Virus record (IMG/VR): IMGVR_UViG_3300007538_000080
Span: 1-35,562 of that record
Strand: one strand, 5' to 3'
Length of the DNA: 35,562 bases
DNA from: a virus
Positions 31,120-35,562 of this stretch are shown here, in pieces. The translations under genes were made by a program, and so were the position numbers. Position 1 is the first letter of the stretch, and every line of letters begins with the position of its first letter. The notes under the pieces were generated by a model, which worked only from the letters and a program-made list of their open reading frames with translations, had not been told where the DNA came from and made no database searches.

Positions 31120-31382
31120 TATACTAATCCGTTCTCGAATAATAGTGTTAACGACTGAATATCGTCATACGCTGGGTGTGGGGTTGAGCTGTTTACGTGA
31201 GTCTCAAGCTGTTGAGCTGAGTATCCGTCGGCATATGGTAAGTCGCTCCACTCATCAATGCCGTTTCCAATCTTTGTTCTATTGGTGTCAAGTTCAACAC
31301 CAACTTCTCCTTGCGCGAGAATTGGGTCTTCCGCCAGCCAGCTGGCGGCAGTGTCATTCCTTAACTGAATCTGAACTGCCAC
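31119..31382 (-). CDS. Small Mtd-N-like appendage protein (87 aa)
   Basis: Consists almost only of the attachment domain: IQLRNDTAASWLAEDPILAQ, then GVELDTNRTKIGNGIDEWSD, paralogous to the first 50 residues of the 532-aa fibre. It ends LTLLFENGLV. It starts with GTG at 31382 inside the previous stop (TAGTG). It may be an adaptor that plugs the fibre-binding site. Confidence 0.65.
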   Translation of the reverse strand: MAVQIQLRNDTAASWLAEDPILAQGEVGVELDTNRTKIGNGIDEWSDLPYADGYSAQQLETHVNSSTPHPAYDDIQSLTLLFENGLV

Positions 31383-32155
31383 TAGAAGCTCCCTGCATTT
31401 CCGCCCACAAGCGGGCTAATCCCGCCGTAAAAACTATTTGACTTTCCTCCATCAATATTACCATAAGCAGCACCCTTCAAGCTTTCCAGCCACTGAGATT
31501 CCGTCCCAGTGTAGCCATCAAGCTGTGCAACTTGGTAAGCGCTTAGGCCAGTTCGTCCGTCTGTACCCTGGGCTCCGGACTTTCCATCCTTGCCCTTGAG
31601 GGAGTCAAGCCACGCCCTCTCAGTCCCGGCAAAGCCATTAGCCAAAGCAAGCTCGTAAGCAGAGTTACCTTGAGGACCCACTTCGCCCTGAATACCCTGT
31701 GGCCCATCTGCACCGATAGGCCCAGTAGGACCGACTTCACCTTGAGGTCCCTGGGGTCCCATAGGACCCATAGGTCCCGTTTCACCCTGCGGACCCTGAG
31801 GCCCAGTTGGACCGGTAGGACCTTGCTCGCCCTGCGGACCTGCGGGGCCTGTCGCTCCATCAATTCCATCAACTCCAGCGTCGCCAGTGTCTCCCTTAGG
31901 TCCCTGTGGTCCCTCAGGACCGACAGGACCTTCTGGACCCTGCTCTCCCTGAATTCCTTGTTCACCTTGTAGACCTTGTTCACCTTGTTCACCTTTCGGA
32001 CCCTGAGGTCCTGGTTTACCGTCAGTGCCCGATGCGCCGTTTCGCCCGCGACCGCTAGAGCCAACCGCTTTGTCAATGCGGGTGACTTCTTTCTCAACCT
32101 TCTCTGCCCATTCCTGAGATTGTGGAGGAAGATTACTATCTGGCCAAATAATCAT
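31382..32155 (-). CDS. Collagen-like fibre protein (257 aa)
   Basis: Residues 1-35 are an attachment helix ([20 protein letters not shown]) very like that of the S74 fibre at 12162-13343. Residues ~40-165 are about 40 Gly-X-Y triplets ([19 protein letters not shown]). Two copies of a small motif follow, [19 protein letters not shown] and [19 protein letters not shown], each ending in SLKG, known from phage collagen fibres. The end ([20 protein letters not shown]) is Gly-rich. No ribosome site is seen; the ATG lies 8 nt after a TAGAAT element. Confidence 0.85.
   Translation of the reverse strand: MIIWPDSNLPPQSQEWAEKVEKEVTRIDKAVGSSGRGRNGASGTDGKPGPQGPKGEQGEQGLQGEQGIQGEQGPEGPVGPEGPQGPKGDTGDAGVDGIDGATGPAGPQGEQGPTGPTGPQGPQGETGPMGPMGPQGPQGEVGPTGPIGADGPQGIQGEVGPQGNSAYELALANGFAGTERAWLDSLKGKDGKSGAQGTDGRTGLSAYQVAQLDGYTGTESQWLESLKGAAYGNIDGGKSNSFYGGISPLVGGNAGSF
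31660..32040 (-). repeat. Collagen-like Gly-X-Y coding repeat
   Basis: Nine-base units coding G-P/E-x triplets. Such tracts vary in length by slippage. Confidence 0.7.
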
Positions 32156-32163
32156 TTCACACT

Positions 32164-32172
32164 ATTCTATCA
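32164..32172 (-). promoter_or_regulatory. Putative extended -10 promoter TGA-TAGAAT, leaderless start at 32155
   Basis: Minus strand reads AATGATAGAATAGTGTGAA then ATG (8-nt spacing). It lies just after the terminator of the small RNA, so the fibre block would have its own promoter. Confidence 0.5.
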
Positions 32173-32179
32173 TTAGGCT

Positions 32180-32217
32180 AAAGAAAACCCGCCCCGGAGA
32201 GGACTCAACAGGGCGGG
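32180..32217 (-). terminator. Rho-independent terminator of the small RNA/glutaredoxin unit
   Basis: Stem CCCGCCC (32217-32211 read on minus) with GGGCGGG (32194-32188), followed by TTTTCTTT. The 16-nt loop is itself CU-rich (TCCTCTCC). Confidence 0.85.
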
Positions 32218-32261
32218 CATCTAGTGCACTACTTACAGTTGCAGAAGGAGGAGCCGCAACT
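32180..32261 (-). ncRNA. Candidate phage small RNA with anti-Shine-Dalgarno loop
   Basis: From the predicted start at A32261 the RNA opens directly with a perfect 6-bp hairpin, AGTTGC (32261-32256) with GCAACT (32242-32237). Its 13-nt loop is GGCTCCTCCTTCT. CTCCTCCTT is complementary to AAGGAGGAG and mimics the 16S rRNA tail core CCTCCTTTCT. A palindrome TAGTGCACTA (32222-32231) follows, then the terminator. There is no ORF. A TGG-TATAAT promoter lies 7 nt before the start. C-rich loops that bind SD sites are known in bacterial sRNAs such as actinobacterial 6C RNA; the family here is not recognised. It could instead be only the 3' UTR of the glutaredoxin mRNA. Confidence 0.5.
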
Positions 32262-32267
32262 AAATAT

Positions 32268-32276
32268 ATTATACCA
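32268..32276 (-). promoter_or_regulatory. Extended -10 promoter TGG-TATAAT of the candidate small RNA
   Basis: A perfect TATAAT with TGG extension in the gap after the glutaredoxin stop; no gene follows before the terminator, so its product would be the small RNA. The 15-mer GGTATAATATATTTA is shared with 8391-8405 on the plus strand. Confidence 0.6.
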
Positions 32277-32286
32277 CGACATTAAA

Positions 32287-32517
32287 CTATGCAGCCTTGA
32301 GGGACTGGAGCATATCTAGCCTAAAACCGCTCCAGAGGCTCTCTCCGGCCTTTACGATTGGAGCTTGGGTAAATCCCTTAGCCCTGACCATTTCGTAAGC
32401 CTCAGGGTCATCCTGCAGGTTTACTTCTTCAAAATCGATAAACTCTCTTTTCAGGTACCTCTTAGTGGTGTCACACTGTGGGCAAGCTGGCAAAGTATAA
32501 ACAGTTACTTTAGACAT
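32287..32517 (-). CDS. Glutaredoxin / NrdH-like redoxin (76 aa)
   Basis: Thioredoxin fold with the redox motif CPQC at residues 12-15 (VYTLPACPQCDTTKRYL), the cis-Pro segment FTQAPIV near 50-55 and the tail SGFRLDML typical of NrdH. It would reduce ribonucleotide reductase or other disulfides in the cytoplasm. It has an excellent AGAGGAGGAAA site and its own TATAAT. It is bounded by terminators on both sides, so it behaves as an independent insert in the structural operon. Confidence 0.88.
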   Translation of the reverse strand: MSKVTVYTLPACPQCDTTKRYLKREFIDFEEVNLQDDPEAYEMVRAKGFTQAPIVKAGESLWSGFRLDMLQSLKAA

Positions 32518-32549
32518 TATTTCCTCCTCTTAAATTTTATTGGTTGATT

Positions 32550-32558
32550 ATTATAACC
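32550..32558 (-). promoter_or_regulatory. Putative -10 promoter TATAAT of the glutaredoxin gene
   Basis: Perfect TATAAT (GGT before it, so no TGn) just after the capsid terminator, with a leader of about 25 nt. No clear -35. Confidence 0.5.
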
Positions 32559-32563
32559 CTGAG

Positions 32564-32597
32564 CAGAAACAGAAACCCCCCACCCGAAGGTGAGGGG
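32564..32597 (-). terminator. Terminator after the major capsid gene, UUCG tetraloop
   Basis: Minus strand CCCCTCACC-TTCG-GGTGGGGGG forms a 9-bp stem (one G-T pair) closed by a very stable C(UUCG)G loop, followed by TTTCTGTTTCT. It starts 26 nt after the capsid stop. Confidence 0.9.
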
Positions 32598-32623
32598 CTC
32601 TGTAACCAAGAAAGAAGGTTAGA

Positions 32624-33724
32624 TTATTCGCCTGCTCCAGTGGAAGCCATGGTGCCAGCAGGCACAATGAAGCCACCAGTAGCGATGTGACGGATTCTCA
32701 TCTCCCAGTCATCGTTGTCGAATGAACCTTCGCGGGCTGGAACTTCTCCGCCGCCGATGTACATTCCACCGTTTGACTTGATACGTAGCTCAGGGCTCTC
32801 GTAACCGCGCAAGAAGCCTAGGGCCAATGCTGGGTTGAGGGACTGTCCTGGAACTGGAATCAAGAACCAGTAGTTGCCGGAACCAGAGTTAATCTTGGTT
32901 AGCCAGTCGTTAACTACGATGGTTACGCGTGAACCGATTGGGTTGGCAGAGATGGTGACGGTTGAGCCGTCTCCGGTGCCAGTCTGGGTGCGGACTTCCT
33001 GCACAGCAAGAATCTTGCGAGCAGTCATCTCTAGGCCACGAGGCACAACTAGTGCGAACTGAGTGATTGGGGTAATCAGCTTGCCGTTGAAGGTCTGCCT
33101 GTTGGCTGCATCGATTGCATCCTCAAGTGCCTCAAGGGTAAGTACTGGGTTACCTGAAATCAAGTTCTGGTTTCCGGACTTGAAGTTGGTGGTGTTTAGG
33201 CCAGAAGCTGAAACCAATTGCTTGGTAACTTCCTCGTCCTCTTTGCCAGCAGCCTTCTGTGCCATCTCTAGTGGTAGACGCTCTAGTAGACCAATCTGTC
33301 CGTCGTTAACGATGGACTCCCATGAGAAGCGGATTCTTTGTCCGGCCTTCTTCACGCGCATGGTCGACTCGGTTACGTTGAACCAACCAGCGGTTGGGTA
33401 CTCGTCGTACTCGCCAACGGTAGGCAGTGAGCCCTCGCGGAAAGTGTCACCCTGGTTGTCCTCACCAGCGTCGTCGTAACGAAGAGCCTGGAAGGTAACT
33501 GGGCGGAAGTCATCTACAACTAGGCGAGTTGCGAACTGGTCCCACACGCGTGGCTGAGCTGCATACTCGTCAAGTAGAATCTTGTTTAGGGTTGGGACTA
33601 GTAGCTCTGGTAGGTCGCTTGTGGCGATACCTTCCTGAAGCTTTAGCTTGTCCATTCTGTCGCCGCGTAGAGCGCCCTCAAGGAGCTTAGCTGCCTCTAG
33701 CTGGCGTGGGGTAATGTTAGTCAT
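32624..33724 (-). CDS. Major capsid protein, HK97 fold (366 aa)
   Basis: Order (after protease/scaffold and decoration protein), size and a strong terminator mark this as the major head subunit. The N-terminal arm (TNITPRQLEAAKLLEGALRG) is helical; FREGSLPTVGEYDEYPTAGW is the E-loop region, and ALVVPRGLEMTARKILAV is the P-domain spine pattern. No large protease-type N-terminal delta domain is seen, consistent with a separate scaffold. AAGGAAATAGAAA precedes the ATG. Confidence 0.85.
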   Translation of the reverse strand: MTNITPRQLEAAKLLEGALRGDRMDKLKLQEGIATSDLPELLVPTLNKILLDEYAAQPRVWDQFATRLVVDDFRPVTFQALRYDDAGEDNQGDTFREGSLPTVGEYDEYPTAGWFNVTESTMRVKKAGQRIRFSWESIVNDGQIGLLERLPLEMAQKAAGKEDEEVTKQLVSASGLNTTNFKSGNQNLISGNPVLTLEALEDAIDAANRQTFNGKLITPITQFALVVPRGLEMTARKILAVQEVRTQTGTGDGSTVTISANPIGSRVTIVVNDWLTKINSGSGNYWFLIPVPGQSLNPALALGFLRGYESPELRIKSNGGMYIGGGEVPAREGSFDNDDWEMRIRHIATGGFIVPAGTMASTGAGE

Positions 33725-33742
33725 TTTCTATTTCCTTCTCGA

Positions 33743-34102
33743 CTAGGCGCTCTGCACAAGGCGAACGTGGACCTGAGTGGTTCCAAGCTTGGTAACGTGA
33801 CCAATAACCTTGGCTCCGGTTGCAGCTGAGTCGTCGTCAACAGTAGCAACAATGCCTGAGGTTGCGTTTGCAACTCCGTAAGCTACATCGCCAACTGCAA
33901 GAGCGGACTCTGCGGTCTCGGTGAATGCGAATACGCCGTCTAGCTTTAGAGTAGCGTATGTTGCGCCATCCTCACCAGTAACGGCATCGTTCTGGGCTAC
34001 GCCAACTACTTCGCCAACCTTTACTAGGTCTCCTGAGGAAACGCTAGTGTGGACTGGGAAGACAAGCTCGCTGCCCTTGGTGTAAATCTCGTTAATTGAC
34101 AT
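33743..34102 (-). CDS. DUF2190-like capsid decoration protein (119 aa)
   Basis: The pattern SSGDLVKVGEVVGVAQND, then ATYATLKLDGVFAF and ALAVGDVAYGVA, matches DUF2190 head-cement proteins that cap the capsid surface. It is directly upstream of the capsid gene. AGGAAGAGT gives a ribosome site. Confidence 0.75.
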   Translation of the reverse strand: MSINEIYTKGSELVFPVHTSVSSGDLVKVGEVVGVAQNDAVTGEDGATYATLKLDGVFAFTETAESALAVGDVAYGVANATSGIVATVDDDSAATGAKVIGHVTKLGTTQVHVRLVQSA

Positions 34103-34113
34103 TTACTCTTCCT

Positions 34114-35097
34114 TTACTTTCTCTTGATGCGCGACACAACAGCGTCAAACTCATCAGTGGTTTTCATTGTGGTTGATTCCTGGATAACGCCATAGGTGTC
34201 AGCAGGAGCTGATGCAGACTCGGAAACTGCGACGACATAAGCTTTCTCGTCTGCAATTAACTCATCAACACTCTTTTGGTTTGACTCCGCCTTTAGTGCC
34301 TCAGCAATACGCTGTAGGGCAAGTGCAGGCAAGCCAGATTCGTTGAACTTCACAGCCACATCTACGGGGTTAACGGACTCTTCGACGACCTCTACGGTCT
34401 CCTCTGCAGTCTCTTCTTCACCCTCGGTAGGAGTGGCAGCCTCTACGAGAACCGATACCGATTCGCGTAGTGGAGTGATAGCGTCAACAAGGGTCTCTTT
34501 AAGGTCAGCAATTGCAGCCTCAAACTCTTCCTTTGTAATCATGCTTTCATTTCCTTCCGATTCAGACTCAGAAACCTCAAGGGCTCCGTCATCCTTCTTA
34601 GTGTAGCTTTCGAGTAGAGTCAAGAATTTGCCTCCAGCTCCGGCTACGGTTACGACATCTACACTCGTTAGTGGGTCAGCCACTAGAGATTCGATGATAG
34701 GACCAGTACGGCCCTCTGCCTCTCCTACGTTGGCTTCGCCAAACGCGTGGATAGACAAACCTACATCCTCAGCCATCTCCCGAATAATCGGAGCATAGTG
34801 GGAATAGAATTCTACATCTGCGAACAAACCGTTCTCTTGGAAGGTTGCGTCGGATGCTAGCTTTCCAGCAAGCTGGTGAACGTCACGCTCTGGGCGGTCA
34901 GAACTCTCTGACATGCTTGGGTGGTTCATGAATACTTTAGTGCCCTTTTTGAAAACAGATGGGCCATACTCTGAAAGCACAGATGCTGGGTAATAACCAG
35001 ATGAACCCCAGCCCGACTCAATAACTTTTACTCGCCACTTGTTGCCCTTGGTGTTTACCTGGGCAAAGTCAACAGACTCTTTTAGCTCTAGGGCCAT
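34114..35097 (-). CDS. Capsid maturation protease fused to scaffold (327 aa)
   Basis: Residues ~1-165 are the protease: VFMNHPSMSESSDRPERDV holds the candidate His, and VGLSIHAFGEA the candidate Ser, with SVDVVTVAGAGGKFL after it, as in actinophage prohead proteases. From ~185 on the chain is acidic coiled coil (ITKEEFEAAIADLKETLVDA; EEETAEETVEVVEES), i.e. an internal scaffold to be degraded. GGAG lies 5 nt before the ATG, and a TGT-TATAAT promoter upstream. Confidence 0.8.
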   Translation of the reverse strand: MALELKESVDFAQVNTKGNKWRVKVIESGWGSSGYYPASVLSEYGPSVFKKGTKVFMNHPSMSESSDRPERDVHQLAGKLASDATFQENGLFADVEFYSHYAPIIREMAEDVGLSIHAFGEANVGEAEGRTGPIIESLVADPLTSVDVVTVAGAGGKFLTLLESYTKKDDGALEVSESESEGNESMITKEEFEAAIADLKETLVDAITPLRESVSVLVEAATPTEGEEETAEETVEVVEESVNPVDVAVKFNESGLPALALQRIAEALKAESNQKSVDELIADEKAYVVAVSESASAPADTYGVIQESTTMKTTDEFDAVVSRIKRK

Positions 35098-35128
35098 AAA
35101 ATCTCCAATAGATTAATCACTGGAAATA

Positions 35129-35137
35129 ATTATAACA
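35129..35137 (-). promoter_or_regulatory. Extended -10 promoter TGT-TATAAT before the protease gene
   Basis: Perfect TATAAT with TGT extension in the 45-bp gap after the portal stop, giving a leader of about 24 nt with GGAG. It would drive the head genes. Confidence 0.55.
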
Positions 35138-35142
35138 GATGC

Positions 35143-35562
35143 TTAAGCTGTGGGGTTTGAATCAGCCTGTTCCAAATCGTTTGCATTGTCCTGCATCGAA
35201 CCTACTGCACCAGAGTTGCCCTGCGATGGAATTGCATCTTGGCTACCGTCGCCCATCTGTGGAGGTGGAGTTGCGTGCAACCTCGGAACATCTAGCGTCT
35301 CGATAACTGCCTCACGGTACTCGTCATCCCAGATTGCTCCGGTCTCGTGTGCCAGTGCTAGTGCCTGCATCAAACGCTGGCTTGGCTCAGATTCAATCTT
35401 TGGCCAGTTGATTGCAACATCTCGCACACCAATGAAGTCAAGGATTCTTCTATAGAACGAAGTCCAAATGTGCTGGCGTGCTTCCATCGCTTTCAGCGTT
35501 GGAACGTCCAATGTCTGTGCAGTGCCGTAGGCACCAGAAGTTCCTGGGTCCGATAGCAGGGC
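35143..35562 (-). CDS. Portal protein, C-terminal part (cut by window edge)
   Basis: The frame is open to the right edge; the visible part starts ALLSDPGTSGAYGTAQTLD and continues VPTLKAMEARQHIWTSFYRR, the crown/wing text of actinophage SPP1-type portals (usually LSNPGxSGSxxSA...). The end is Pro/Gln-rich (PPPQMGDGSQDAIPSQGNSG). About 140 residues are present, roughly the last quarter to third of a typical portal. Confidence 0.8.
   Translation of the reverse strand, partial: ALLSDPGTSGAYGTAQTLDVPTLKAMEARQHIWTSFYRRILDFIGVRDVAINWPKIESEPSQRLMQALALAHETGAIWDDEYREAVIETLDVPRLHATPPPQMGDGSQDAIPSQGNSGAVGSMQDNANDLEQADSNPTA

Noticed and set aside
30752-31441. 229-codon plus-strand ORF
   Set aside because: Runs antisense across three overlapping minus genes with good family evidence; no start signals.
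1-35562. CRISPR array, integrase, attachment sites, insertion sequences, restriction or abortive-infection system
   Set aside because: None seen; the only tandem repeats are within fibre genes.

Overview
The window looks like about 35.6 kb of a tailed bacteriophage (long-tailed, siphovirus type) that infects an actinobacterium. The host inference rests on a WhiB-family iron-sulfur protein (3082-3630), a Sak4-like ATPase next to a DUF669-like protein, actinophage-style minor tail proteins, frequent GTG and TTG starts, and several probable leaderless genes. Base composition is near 50% GC by eye. That is lower than most cultured actinophages and would suit a freshwater or marine actinobacterial host, but this is inference. 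I see no integrase, repressor, attachment site or CRISPR array.

Left arm (1-10343, plus strand): a compact early/replication operon with many 1-4 bp ATGA/TAATG overlaps. It opens with small unknown proteins, several of them zinc-binding-like. Then follow a SNF2-like helicase, a WhiB fusion, a RecB/Cas4-like nuclease, Sak4, a DUF669-like ssDNA-binding protein, a 154-nt structured leader, a primase-helicase, a RuvC-like resolvase and a DEDD exonuclease with a zinc ribbon. It ends at a strong hairpin (10349-10381) that serves both converging operons.

Right arm (10398-35562, minus strand, read right to left): portal C-terminus, maturation protease/scaffold, capsid decoration protein and major capsid protein. 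Next comes a terminator-bounded cassette holding a glutaredoxin and a candidate small RNA. After that is an unusual block of about 6.8 kb with eight fibre/appendage genes (collagen-like, Mtd-N-like, beta-propeller). The head-tail connectors, tail terminator, major tail protein, a terminator, the frameshifted tail assembly chaperones, the tape measure, minor tail proteins, an S74 fibre, a second receptor-type protein, an M23 endolysin and three small membrane proteins (holin candidates) follow.

The most interesting signals are RNA-level. (1) A candidate sRNA (about 32180-32261, minus) has its own TGG-TATAAT promoter and terminator, and displays a CUCCUCCUU loop complementary to Shine-Dalgarno sequences. 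(2) The 5501-5654 leader holds a D-arm-less tRNA-like fold ending in CCA, whose central hairpin loop carries CCUCCCUCCUCC. (3) A recurrent TGn-TAnAAT extended -10 motif sits in the gaps of the late operon; at four genes it lies only 6-9 nt from the ATG, implying leaderless mRNAs. Together these suggest that the phage organises translation initiation through anti-SD RNAs plus SD-independent genes. This is a hypothesis from the sequence only.
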